From Candidatus Binataceae bacterium (GTDB taxonomy: Bacteria; Desulfobacterota; Binatia; Binatales; Binataceae): a stretch of DNA of 64,000 nt. The stretch spans positions 1 through 64,000 of the forward strand of contig DASRHP010000012.1 in assembly GCA_035650475.1 (NCBI GenBank), in the 5' to 3' direction. Both the position numbers and the translations under genes were made by a program. This document shows, one piece after another, positions 52,085-60,348 of this stretch. Numbering within the stretch: the stretch's first letter is position 1; each line of letters begins with the position of its first letter. Under the pieces are notes generated by a model, which made no database searches, had not been told where the DNA came from, and saw only the letters and a list, made by a program, of their open reading frames with translations.

Positions 52085-53023
52085 ATGAAAACCCTCACCC
52101 AAAGCAATCTCACCGCGGCGGCGCTTGCGCGCCTGCGCCACGCGCCGGATGCGCGGATGAAAGAGATAATGTCCGCGCTCATCCGCCACGCCCACGGTTT
52201 CGTGCGCGAAGTCGAATTGAACCCGCAGGAATGGAAGGCCGGGATCGACTTCCTGACCGCGGTTGGCCGTATCACCGACGACCGGCGCCAGGAATTCATC
52301 CTGCTCTCCGATACGCTCGGCATCAGCGCGATGGTCGATCTGGTCACGCACACGCGCGAGGCGGCGCGCGCCACCGACTCCAGCCTGCTCGGGCCGTTCT
52401 ACCGTGAAGGCGCTCCGGAAAGGCCGCTGGGGGCGAGCATCGCGGGCGACACTCCTGGCGAGTCCATCATCGTGCGCGGCCGGGTGACCGATCCGCGCGG
52501 CCGCGCGCTTGCGGGCGCGACGGTTGACGTATGGCAGGCCGCCCCGAGCGGCAAGTACGACATCCAGGACCCCAGCCAGCCGGACATGAATCTGCGCGGC
52601 AGGTTCCGGACCGACGCGCAAGGCCGCTACGAATTCCGTTCGGTCAAGCCGCGGAGCTATCCAGTGCCCGACGACGGTCCGGTGGGCGTGCTGCTGCGCG
52701 CGCAGGGACGCCATCCGTACCGTCCGGCCCATATCCACTTCATCATCAGCGCCGACGGGTATCGACAACTGATTACCGCACTGTATATCGCCGGCGATTC
52801 CTACATTGATTCCGATGCGGTATTCGGAGCGAAGCAGTCGCTCACCGTCGGCTATCGCAAGAGCCGCGGGGCCGGCGCAAATGGTGCCGGGCCGGACGCG
52901 CTCGAATTTGATTTCGCGCTCGCGCCGGTTACAGGCGAGCCGCGCGCGCGTCCGCGCCGGGCCCGCGCAGGCGCCGCCCGCGCGCGCCGGAGGCCGGTCA
53001 GGCGGCGAATGAGAAGTGCCTAG
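52085..53023 (+). CDS. Intradiol ring-cleavage dioxygenase, hydroxyquinol 1,2-dioxygenase type
   Basis: 312 aa. A helical dioxygenase_N domain (about residues 15-95, EIMSALIRHAHGFVREVELN) is followed by the catalytic beta-sandwich. The Fe(III) ligands are visible: Tyr158 (WQAAPSGKY), Tyr192 (KPRSYPVPDDGP), His216 and His218 (RPAHIHF). The length and N-terminal domain fit the hydroxyquinol/catechol class rather than protocatechuate dioxygenase; hydroxyquinol cleavage yields maleylacetate, which joins the hydroquinone route. The C-terminal 25 residues are an arginine-rich tail. An open frame continues far upstream but overlaps the amidohydrolase. Confidence 0.87.
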   Translation: MKTLTQSNLTAAALARLRHAPDARMKEIMSALIRHAHGFVREVELNPQEWKAGIDFLTAVGRITDDRRQEFILLSDTLGISAMVDLVTHTREAARATDSSLLGPFYREGAPERPLGASIAGDTPGESIIVRGRVTDPRGRALAGATVDVWQAAPSGKYDIQDPSQPDMNLRGRFRTDAQGRYEFRSVKPRSYPVPDDGPVGVLLRAQGRHPYRPAHIHFIISADGYRQLITALYIAGDSYIDSDAVFGAKQSLTVGYRKSRGAGANGAGPDALEFDFALAPVTGEPRARPRRARAGAARARRRPVRRRMRSA

Positions 53024-53048
53024 GGCGCCTGGTCTCGGAGGAGAAATG

Positions 53049-54251
53049 ATGGCGGAAGCTTTCATCTGCGACGGCGTGCGGACGCCGATCGGACGCTACG
53101 CGGGAGCGCTGTCCGGCGTGCGCACCGACGATCTTGCGGCGATTCCGATTCGGACCCTGATTGAGCGCAATCCCGCGATCGACTGGAAGCGCGTTGACGA
53201 CGTGATCCTCGGCTGCGCCAACCAGGCCGGCGAAGACAATCGCAACGTCGCGCGGATGGCTGCACTGCTGGCCGGCTTGCCGGTGGAGGTCAGCGGCGCG
53301 ACCGTCAACCGGCTGTGCGGCTCGGGGATGGAGGCGGTGGTCGCGGCGGCGCGCGCGATCCGGGTCGGCGAGGCCGACCTGATGATAGCCGGGGGCGTCG
53401 AGAGCATGTCGCGCGCGCCATTCGTTATGCCCAAGGCGGCGGCGGCTTTCGCGCGCACGGCCGAAATCTATGACACAACGATCGGATGGCGCTTCATCAA
53501 TCCGGCGATGAAACAGCTTTACGGCGTGGATTCGATGCCGGAGACCTCGGACAACGTGGCCGCCGAGTTCGAGATCGCGCGCGCCGATCAGGACGCCTTC
53601 GCCTGGCGTAGCCAGATGCGGGCCAAGCGGGCACAGGCGGCGGGCCGCTTTGCCGAGGAGATCGTGCCGGTCAAGGTCGCGCAGCGGCGCGCGATGGTCA
53701 CGGTGAGCGTGGACGAGCATCCGCGCTCCGATGCCACCCTCGAAGCGCTGGCCAGGCTGCCCGCGCTGTTCGGTCCGAAAAGCTCGGTGACGGCCGGCAA
53801 CGCGTCGGGTGTCAACGACGGCGCGTGCGCGATGATTGTGGCTTCGGAAGCGGCGGTGAAGGAATACGGACTTACGCCGCGGGCACGCGTGGTGGCTGCG
53901 GCGACCGCCGGGGTGCCGCCGCGGATCATGGGTGTCGGGCCCGCTCCGGCCTCGCGCAAGGCGCTCGCGCGGGCCGGGCTCGAGCTGCGCGACATCGAAG
54001 TGATCGAGCTCAACGAGGCGTTCGCGGCGCAGTCGCTGGCCGTTCTGCGCCAGCTCGGCCTGGCCGACGACGCCGAGCACGTCAACCCCAACGGCGGTGC
54101 GATTGCGCTCGGCCATCCGCTGGGCATGAGCGGCGCGCGGCTGGTGCTGACCGCGGTCCATGAACTGGTAAACCGCAAGGCGCGCTATGCGCTGTGCACG
54201 ATGTGCATCGGGGTGGGGCAGGGGATCGCCTCAATCATCGAGCGGGTCTGA
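53049..54251 (+). CDS. pcaF: Beta-ketoadipyl-CoA thiolase
   Basis: 400 aa thiolase: FICDGVRTPIGRYAGALSGV at the N-terminus, active-site Cys90 in NRLCGSGMEAV, GGVESMSRAPFVMPKA, NEAFAAQSLAVL, the general-base His in GGAIALGHPLGMSGAR and second Cys in CTMCIGVGQG. The RTPIGRYAGALSxVRTDDL opening is typical of PcaF/PaaJ. It splits beta-ketoadipyl-CoA into succinyl-CoA and acetyl-CoA, the last step of the pathway. GGAGGAG sits 5 nt before ATG 53049 (ATG 53046 is the alternative). Confidence 0.9.
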   Translation: MAEAFICDGVRTPIGRYAGALSGVRTDDLAAIPIRTLIERNPAIDWKRVDDVILGCANQAGEDNRNVARMAALLAGLPVEVSGATVNRLCGSGMEAVVAAARAIRVGEADLMIAGGVESMSRAPFVMPKAAAAFARTAEIYDTTIGWRFINPAMKQLYGVDSMPETSDNVAAEFEIARADQDAFAWRSQMRAKRAQAAGRFAEEIVPVKVAQRRAMVTVSVDEHPRSDATLEALARLPALFGPKSSVTAGNASGVNDGACAMIVASEAAVKEYGLTPRARVVAAATAGVPPRIMGVGPAPASRKALARAGLELRDIEVIELNEAFAAQSLAVLRQLGLADDAEHVNPNGGAIALGHPLGMSGARLVLTAVHELVNRKARYALCTMCIGVGQGIASIIERV

Positions 54252-54271
54252 GCGCCGGAAAGGAGCGGAAA

Positions 54272-54420
54272 ATGGTGTCCGCATCGGAGCTCAAATTCTA
54301 CTTTATGCATTTCATGCCCTAGGTCTATCTGCCGCAGGATTATCGGGATCACACCCAGGTACCCTGATGTGGGTCGGCTTTTCCAACGGGTATTACGATC
54401 CCGCCAAAGGGCGCGCGCGT
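54272..54420 (+). pseudogene. Remnant of an LLM-class flavin oxidoreductase (5' end only)
   Basis: AAAGGAG precedes ATG 54272, which opens MVSASELKFYFMHFMP, then a TAG stop, VYLPQDYRD, and after a frameshift MWVGFSNGYYDPAKG. This matches the first 50 residues of the LLM subfamily that starts ELKFYFMHFMPYPYLPED. The stop codon, the frameshift and the loss of the rest mark it as a dead fragment left by deletion, immediately before the convergent membrane-protein gene. Confidence 0.7.
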
Positions 54421-54987
54421 CTAAAGGCCGCCCAGCGCTCCCGCCACCTTGTCGACGAATACCGAGTACAACGAATACTCGAAGGCGAACGCCGCCGTCG
54501 CAAGGATCAACACTGCCAGCCCGACGACCAGCAGCGCGCCCGTCCTTGCGCGCGGGATGTGTTCCAGTTGCCCGGGCAGCGCTTTGACGATGAGCGCGAT
54601 GTCCTCGTACATCGGGCGGTAGGCGTCGCGGACCTCGGTAATCATTCGGCCGCGGATCTCGCCCGGGTTCGCAGCATTCTCGCCCGAGAAATTGAGGATC
54701 TCCTCGAACTGATTGAGCGCCTGCTCGGCGTCGTCGGCGACAATCTTGAGGTACTCCGACGGGATCTGGCGCAGGTCCTGCCCGGCCAGTTGATGGAATA
54801 ACTCCAGCGTGCGCTCGAAGTAGGGCAGGCCGCCGCGGAAGCTCTGTGTGGAGCGCGGCGGATGCACAAGGTCTTTCGGCTTGAGCGCCGCCAGCCGCGC
54901 CAGCGCGCGGTCCAGCCGCCTGCGCGTCGCCCGCTCGGCGTCGACCACTTCGGAACTCGGACTGTTGCTTTCGGAGGTGTCGATCAT
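54421..54987 (-). CDS. Hypothetical C-terminally anchored membrane protein
   Basis: 188 aa. Helical throughout: RRRLDRALARLAALKPKDLV, YFERTLELFHQLAGQDLRQI, ADDAEQALNQFEEILNF, then one clear transmembrane segment near the C-terminus (TGALLVVGLAVLILATAAFA) and a short tail. It has no signal peptide, so the N-terminal domain is probably cytoplasmic. I do not recognise the family. ATG 54987 is chosen because the frame upstream is not protein-like. Its 3' end adjoins an LLM pseudogene. Confidence 0.6.
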   Translation of the reverse strand: MIDTSESNSPSSEVVDAERATRRRLDRALARLAALKPKDLVHPPRSTQSFRGGLPYFERTLELFHQLAGQDLRQIPSEYLKIVADDAEQALNQFEEILNFSGENAANPGEIRGRMITEVRDAYRPMYEDIALIVKALPGQLEHIPRARTGALLVVGLAVLILATAAFAFEYSLYSVFVDKVAGALGGL

Positions 54988-55192
54988 GGCGGAGGCCTCG
55001 TCAGGGATAGGGGGGTGGTTTCTCGAGTCATCAGCAATGCACTTAAGATGCCAGCCCACTGCCCTGATTTGCTTAGGCGAGCGCTGATACGCCGGACGGC
55101 CGATTGCTCCCTTCGGAGCCAAACTCGCCTTTTCGCTCTTGGAATCGCGCCGCCAAATGCTACGGTTGGCGCGCAGGAGGCGACATTGGGCG

Positions 55193-56299
55193 ATGAAGAG
55201 CATCAACCTTGACTACGGCCTGCGCTGCGCCGACGAGCCCGCCAAGAACCACAACCGCTGGCATCACGCGATCGCGCCCGCCCTCGAAGCCGAGCCGGGC
55301 GAGGAGGTCGAACTGGAAACCCGTGACGCCCTCGACGGCCAGGTCACGGCAGCCAGCAAGGCCGAGGATCTGCTGCGGCTCGATATGAATGTGGTCCATC
55401 CGCTGACCGGCCCGGTGTACGTCAAGGGCGCGCAGCCGGGCGATCTGCTCGAAGTCGAGATCGTCGAAGTCAGGCCCGCCGCCTTCGGCTTCACGGTGCA
55501 GATTCCGGGCTTCGGCTTCCTGCGCGACGAGTTTCCCGATCCTTACGTCGTCAAGTGGAAGATCGCCGAAGGATGGGCGACCTCCGACGACCTGCCCGGC
55601 GTACGTATCCCCGACGGCTCCTTCATGGGGACGATCGGCGTGGCGCCGTCCGAGGAGTTGCGCCGCGCGATGCTGCGGCGGGAGGAGGCGTTGCGCGAAC
55701 GGGGCGGCTTCGTCCTGCCGCCGGAGCGCACGGGCGCGGTGCCCGCGCGCGAGCCGATAGCCTCGCAGGGGCTGCGCACGATCCCGCCGCGCGAGAACGG
55801 CGGCAATCTCGACATCAAGCAGCTCAGCGCGGGCGCGCGCCTCTTGCTGCCGGTGTTCGTGCCGGGTGCGTTGTTCTCGGTCGGCGACGCGCATTTCGCT
55901 CAGGGCGACGGCGAGGCCTGCGGCACGGCGATCGAGATGCGCGCCGCGATCATGGTCAAGTTCGCGCTGCGCCGGGGCGAGGCCGCGCGCCGCGGAATCC
56001 GCTTTCCGCGCTTCGAGCGCGACAGCTACTTCGGGCCGCCCGAGCTGGCGGCGCCGCGACGCTTCGTTGCCACCACCGGAATGTGCGTGCGCGACGGCGT
56101 CAACGAGTCGGAGAACGCGACGCTTGCCGCGCACGCCGCGCTGATGAACATGGTCGGGCTGCTGATGGAACGCGGATGGACGCGGCAACAGGCCTATGCG
56201 ATTTGCAGCGTGGCGGCCGACCTGCGCCTGAGCGAGGTCGTTGACGTGCCGAACTTCGTGGTGTCGGCGCTCCTGCCGCTGGACATTTTCGAGGAATAG
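55193..56299 (+). CDS. Acetamidase/formamidase family protein
   Basis: 368 aa. FmdA_AmdA family layout: HNRWHHAIAPALEAEPGEEV, DMNVVHPLTGPVYVKGAQPG, GDLLEVEIVEVRP, RIPDGSFMGTIGVAPS, ENGGNLDIKQLSAGARLLLP (the metal-site DIKxL motif), FSVGDAHFAQGDGEACGTAI, and the C-terminal ICSVAADLRLSEVVDVPN. These enzymes hydrolyse short amides to ammonia and acid; the exact substrate is open. It is monocistronic as far as I can see. Confidence 0.88.
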   Translation: MKSINLDYGLRCADEPAKNHNRWHHAIAPALEAEPGEEVELETRDALDGQVTAASKAEDLLRLDMNVVHPLTGPVYVKGAQPGDLLEVEIVEVRPAAFGFTVQIPGFGFLRDEFPDPYVVKWKIAEGWATSDDLPGVRIPDGSFMGTIGVAPSEELRRAMLRREEALRERGGFVLPPERTGAVPAREPIASQGLRTIPPRENGGNLDIKQLSAGARLLLPVFVPGALFSVGDAHFAQGDGEACGTAIEMRAAIMVKFALRRGEAARRGIRFPRFERDSYFGPPELAAPRRFVATTGMCVRDGVNESENATLAAHAALMNMVGLLMERGWTRQQAYAICSVAADLRLSEVVDVPNFVVSALLPLDIFEE

Positions 56300-56312
56300 C
56301 GCGGCCCGCGCT

Positions 56313-57200
56313 TCAGCGGCTCGCAGCTCGGCGGGCGTCTGAACACGGTACCACTTTGAGATTCATCTCGGGCTTGCGAATCAGTCCCAGCCGCCGCAGA
56401 AGGTAGCGATAGCGCCAGCGCCGATGCCGCGCCAGCACGCGCGAGCGCGCCCTGAGGAACTTCTCGCCAAATCGCTGTTGGTCGCGCGCCACCGGCTCGA
56501 CCACGTATGCCCGGAGCAACGGCTGCTCGCCTGTGCCCGCGGGGTATTCGCTGTGAAACCGGTAGCCCAGATGTCGTTCGGCAAATGCGCATACGCGCTT
56601 GATGTCGTCGAACCATACGTCGTCAAGCACGACGATTGCGCCTGGCTTCAACAGCGGATGGAGCAGCCACAGATCGCAGAAGACATTTGAGTAGTGATGG
56701 CCGCCGTCGACGAAGGCGAAATCGAAGGTTCTCCCAACCAGTTCCGACAGCGCGGCGATCGAGGTCTGCGCGCGGAACTCGATTGCGGGTTCCGCTCCCG
56801 CGCGCCGGATCGCCAGCAGCGCCGCGTTGCGGTAGCGGGCGCCCTGAAGGGGATCGATGACGACGTGGGGCCGGAAGTGGCGTTTTCCCTCGGCCAGCAC
56901 GCTCAGGATCGCCAGCGTTGACATTCCCCACGCCATCCCGATTTCCAGCGTTGCTGCGGGCGCGGCCGCCGCGCCCGCGGCTTCAAGAAAGGCCGCGCGT
57001 TCGGGAGTCACGCTGTCGGGGAAAATTTCATAGCATCGGCCATCGTGGCCTTCGACATATCCCTGCGAGTAGGCTCGACGGATCTGCTCGCGCAGCGCGC
57101 CGGCAAGCGCGGGCCCCGGTGCGATCAACCCCGCTTGCGGGCGCGTGTCGCCGCTTGCCTCTACCGACAGGCCGTCCACAGGTTTCATCGCGGCTGCCAT
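56313..57200 (-). CDS. Class I SAM methyltransferase (Methyltransf_24 type)
   Basis: 295 aa from ATG 57200 (57188 possible). Rossmann methyltransferase: ATLEIGMAWGMSTLAILSVL (motif I), HVVIDPLQG (acidic end of strand 2), TFDFAFVDGGHHYSNVFCDL, LLKPGAIVVLDDVWFDDIK. The FVDGGHHY and DDVW patterns match Methyltransf_24 (sugar- or small-molecule-modifying) proteins. The C-terminal 60 residues are very basic (RWRYRYLLRRLGLIRKPE), unusual for the family. The substrate is unknown. Confidence 0.8.
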   Translation of the reverse strand: MAAAMKPVDGLSVEASGDTRPQAGLIAPGPALAGALREQIRRAYSQGYVEGHDGRCYEIFPDSVTPERAAFLEAAGAAAAPAATLEIGMAWGMSTLAILSVLAEGKRHFRPHVVIDPLQGARYRNAALLAIRRAGAEPAIEFRAQTSIAALSELVGRTFDFAFVDGGHHYSNVFCDLWLLHPLLKPGAIVVLDDVWFDDIKRVCAFAERHLGYRFHSEYPAGTGEQPLLRAYVVEPVARDQQRFGEKFLRARSRVLARHRRWRYRYLLRRLGLIRKPEMNLKVVPCSDARRAASR

Positions 57201-57430
57201 GATACATGCGCGACGGCATGCATTGCCAAGCGACGAACGCGGTCTCGATCGCCGCCGCGCCTGCGCTTTGGCGAAGCGCAACTCCACCTGCGGTTGGCGT
57301 TGCTTACGCACACGGAAGTTGTCGGCGATCGCCGCAGCCGTTGGCGGACGCGGTGATGCCGATGCACAATGAACAGGCCGCCGGCCATGGTTGAAAACTC
57401 GCCGCCGGCCGCGCGAAAGAGGGCCGCATC

Positions 57431-58372
57431 GTGGAATATCGTTCGCTGGGAAACTCCGGGCTCAAAGTTTCGGTCGTCGGTTTGGGATGCAACAACTTCG
57501 GCGCGCGCTGCGACGCCGAGCGCACCCGCGCCATCGTCCATCGCGCGCTCGACGAAGGCGTCACGTTTTTCGACACCGCCGACATGTACGGCAACCGCGG
57601 CGGCTCCGAGGAGCTGCTCGGAAGATCGCTGGGCAGCCGGCGCTCCGAGGTCGTCGTCGCGAGCAAGTTCGGCTGGGAGATGGGCGACGGACCGTACCTG
57701 CGCGGCGCCTCCCGCCGCTATGTGATGCGGGCGTGCGAGGCGAGCCTGCGCCGGCTCGGCACCGACTATATCGACCTCTACCAGCTCCACAAGTTCGACT
57801 CCGAGACGCCCCAGGAGGAGACGCTCGAAGCGCTCGCCGACCTCGTCCATGCGGGCAAGGTGCGCTACATCGGGTGCAGCAACTTCGCCGCCTGGCAGCT
57901 CGCCGAGGCGCTCGGGATCTCGCGCGAACGCGGACTGCCCGCCTACATCTCGGCGCAGAACGAGTACAGCCTGCTCGAGCGCCGTATCGAGAGCGAGCTA
58001 ATCCCGGCCTGCCGTCACTTCAACGTGGGCATCCTGCCGTTCTTTCCCCTGGCGAGCGGCTTCCTGACTGGCAAGTACCGCCAGGGCGCCGAGCCGCCCA
58101 AGGGCACGCGGATGGCCTCGATGCAGGCGATCGCGACGCGCACGCTGACCGAGGGAAATTTCGCTATCCTCGCCCGGCTGGAGGAGTTCGTGCGCCGGTG
58201 CGGCCATACCCTGGTCGAGCTCGCGATGTCGTGGCTGGCGATGCAGCCGCAGGTCTCCAGCGTGATCGCCGGCGCCACCAGCCCCGAGCAGCTCAGCGAG
58301 AACGTCAGAGCGGTGCAGTGGAGACTGAGCGCCGAGGAGCTTGCCGAAGTGGACAAGCTCACCCGCCGCTAA
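57431..58372 (+). CDS. Aldo/keto reductase
   Basis: 313 aa (beta/alpha)8 barrel. The GTG start gives MEYRSLGNSGLKVSVVGLGC. Catalytic tetrad residues appear in order: Asp and Tyr in FFDTADMYGNRGGSEELLG, Lys in VVASKFGWEM and His in LYQLHKFD. IGCSNFAAWQLAEAL and SVIAGATSPEQLSENV (NADPH binding) complete the signature of the YhdN/Tas-like group. The substrate is unknown. It is divergent from the methyltransferase gene. Confidence 0.9.
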   Translation: MEYRSLGNSGLKVSVVGLGCNNFGARCDAERTRAIVHRALDEGVTFFDTADMYGNRGGSEELLGRSLGSRRSEVVVASKFGWEMGDGPYLRGASRRYVMRACEASLRRLGTDYIDLYQLHKFDSETPQEETLEALADLVHAGKVRYIGCSNFAAWQLAEALGISRERGLPAYISAQNEYSLLERRIESELIPACRHFNVGILPFFPLASGFLTGKYRQGAEPPKGTRMASMQAIATRTLTEGNFAILARLEEFVRRCGHTLVELAMSWLAMQPQVSSVIAGATSPEQLSENVRAVQWRLSAEELAEVDKLTRR

Positions 58373-58387
58373 GCGGAAGCCCCGGGC

Positions 58388-58873
58388 TTAGAGGCCGAAG
58401 CCGGTTCGGATCGCATCAGCCACCCGCTCGGGCGCCGCCGTCGCGTCCACCGTCAGCGCGTCGGCCGGCTCCTCCAGGATGGTGAACTGGCTGGCGAGCA
58501 GATGCGGGTCAAAGAAGTGGCCCGTGCGACGCGCAAGGCGCTCGGCAAGCTGTTCGCGTGACACTTTGAGAAAGACCAGCCTGACCCGCCTCGGATCGGC
58601 GACGATCTCATTGCGATAAGCCCGTTTGAGCGCCGAGCACGCGACGATCGCGTTGCGCCCTTCGGCAAGACATCGCTTGACCAGCGAATGCACGGCGCGC
58701 AGCCACGGGCGGCGATCCTCGTCGGTCAACGCGACGCCGGCGCGCATTTTTTCCTTGTTGCACGCGGGGTGGAGGTCGTCGGCGTCATGAAACTCCCATC
58801 CGAGCCGCGCGGCCAGGATGCGTCCGACCGTCGTTTTACCGGCGCCCGCAACTCCGGTGAGGATTATCACCAT
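58388..58873 (-). CDS. gntK: Gluconokinase
   Basis: 161 aa. ATP:gluconate 6-phosphotransferase: Walker A GVAGAGKTT (residues about 7-15), GWEFHDADDLHPACNKEKMR, VALTDEDRRPWLRAVHSLVK, VACSALKRAYRNEI, VFLKVSREQLAERLARRTGH then FF. These are diagnostic GntK motifs, and the length is typical. It makes 6-phosphogluconate. No gluconate transporter is adjacent; the MFS gene downstream is of the monocarboxylate type. Confidence 0.92.
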   Translation of the reverse strand: MVIILTGVAGAGKTTVGRILAARLGWEFHDADDLHPACNKEKMRAGVALTDEDRRPWLRAVHSLVKRCLAEGRNAIVACSALKRAYRNEIVADPRRVRLVFLKVSREQLAERLARRTGHFFDPHLLASQFTILEEPADALTVDATAAPERVADAIRTGFGL

Positions 58874-58928
58874 CGCCGTGATTCATAGCGCGCCGGCGCC
58901 GCGCGTGCAGCGAGGCGCTGCGCCGCGC

Positions 58929-60146
58929 TCAGTCGGCCTCGGCCAGCGCCTGCTTTGCGGTCTCCGCTCGGGTCGCTGCTCCCCGAGGCCTGAGCGCCAG
59001 TAATATCAGCAGGCCGATGAGCGTCGTTCCGATCGTGAACAGGATTCCCAGCCGGTAGCTCGAAGTGTAGTCGATAATCGCGCCGACGATCGGCGGCCCG
59101 GTGAGCTGGGTGAGCGCACTGCTGGTGTACAGCGTTCCCAGCACGGTTCCCATCCCGCCGATCCCGAATAGCTCAGCGACCACCGCCGGCGTCAGCGCGA
59201 CGTACCCGCCGTAGGTCCCGCCCACCGCGAGCGCGAACAGCACCATCATCGAGTAGGTGCGCCCGGCGCCAAGCCAGATCAAGTACGACATTCCCAGCGC
59301 GAGCACCATCGCCTGGTACAAGCGGATAAGTCCGACCCGATCGGCGAGCGTGCCCAATCCGACGCGCCCGATCATGCTGGTCAGCCCGATGAAGCTGATG
59401 AGCGAGGCGGCAACCACTTCGCTCAGCCCCTGGTCGCGCGCGTACACCGGCAGAAAAACGAATGGAATCGCCGTTGCGACGTTGGTCAGCGCCGAACCGA
59501 TATAGAGCACGATGAAGTTCGGCTCGCGGATGAAGCGCCTGATTTGCGGGCGCGCGATGTGCTGCGGGCCGGCGGGCGGCCGTTTCGACAGCGCCGCGCA
59601 CACCATCAGCAGCACGGTCGTCGCGGCGCCCAGCACCGCGTACGAGTTGCGCCATCCGATATGCTCGATGAGCTCGCCCGACACCGGCGGAATCGCAAGC
59701 GTGCCGGCGCCGATGCCCGACACCGCCACGCCGAGCGCGGTGTTGCGGCGCCGGTAGAACCAGCCGGCGACCACCGCGAGCAGCGGCACGTAGCAGCATG
59801 ACACGCCGATACCGACGCCGAGCCCGTAGCTGACATAGGCGTACCACAGCGCAGGGATTCGCGAGGTCAGGAACAACCCGGTGCCCATCACGATCGCGCC
59901 GGTGGCGACCACCGGACGCGGGCCGAAGCGGTCGGTCAGGTAGCCGGTCAGCGGCCCCAGCAAAAAGTACAGGCAGGAAGTGATCGCGAAGATCGCCGAG
60001 GTTGCCTCGCGCGTGGCGCCGAACTCCGCCGCCATCGGTTTGAAGAACGCGCCGAAGCTGTAGGCGACGCCGAACAGCGTGAAGCACGACAGGAAGCCGG
60101 CGGCGACCGTTACCCATGCGCGCGGCGAGTCGAGCTGATCAGACAT
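58929..60146 (-). CDS. MFS transporter (monocarboxylate/oxalate-formate antiporter-like)
   Basis: 405 aa with about 12 hydrophobic segments: FLSCFTLFGVAYSFGAFF, ITSCLYFLLGPLTGYLTDRF (with the GYLTDRFG loop motif), YGLGVGIGVSCCYVPLLAVV, WFYRRRNTALGVAVSGIGAG (the RRG-like A-loop of the MCT/OFA group), and a second half repeating the pattern. It probably imports or exports carboxylates across the inner membrane. It shares the - strand with gntK but has a 55-bp gap. Confidence 0.87.
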   Translation of the reverse strand: MSDQLDSPRAWVTVAAGFLSCFTLFGVAYSFGAFFKPMAAEFGATREATSAIFAITSCLYFLLGPLTGYLTDRFGPRPVVATGAIVMGTGLFLTSRIPALWYAYVSYGLGVGIGVSCCYVPLLAVVAGWFYRRRNTALGVAVSGIGAGTLAIPPVSGELIEHIGWRNSYAVLGAATTVLLMVCAALSKRPPAGPQHIARPQIRRFIREPNFIVLYIGSALTNVATAIPFVFLPVYARDQGLSEVVAASLISFIGLTSMIGRVGLGTLADRVGLIRLYQAMVLALGMSYLIWLGAGRTYSMMVLFALAVGGTYGGYVALTPAVVAELFGIGGMGTVLGTLYTSSALTQLTGPPIVGAIIDYTSSYRLGILFTIGTTLIGLLILLALRPRGAATRAETAKQALAEAD

Positions 60147-60280
60147 GCGGCGTCACTATAGGCGATGCGGGATCGGCTTGCGAGAAAAGCCGCGCGCCGT
60201 CTTTCCAGGACGTCTGCTTATTGAGCGAATCGCGCATCCTTGCGCAGCAGCGACGCGCGGCAGTGACAAAAGCCGCCGCG

Positions 60281-60324
60281 GAAAAATCGAAGGGGGCGGG
60301 ACCCTGGCGGGCCGCCCCCTTCGA
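60281..60324 (-). terminator. Intrinsic terminator of the LLM gene
   Basis: TCGAAGGGGGCGG (60287-60299) and CCGCCCCCTTCGA (60312-60324) form a perfect 13-bp stem with a 12-base loop. On the - strand the stem is followed by TTTTT (As at 60282-60286). It lies 25 bp after the stop of the LLM gene that ends at 60349, so it terminates that transcript. Confidence 0.88.
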
Positions 60325-60348
60325 AGTCAGGACGTTTGCGCCGCGCGC

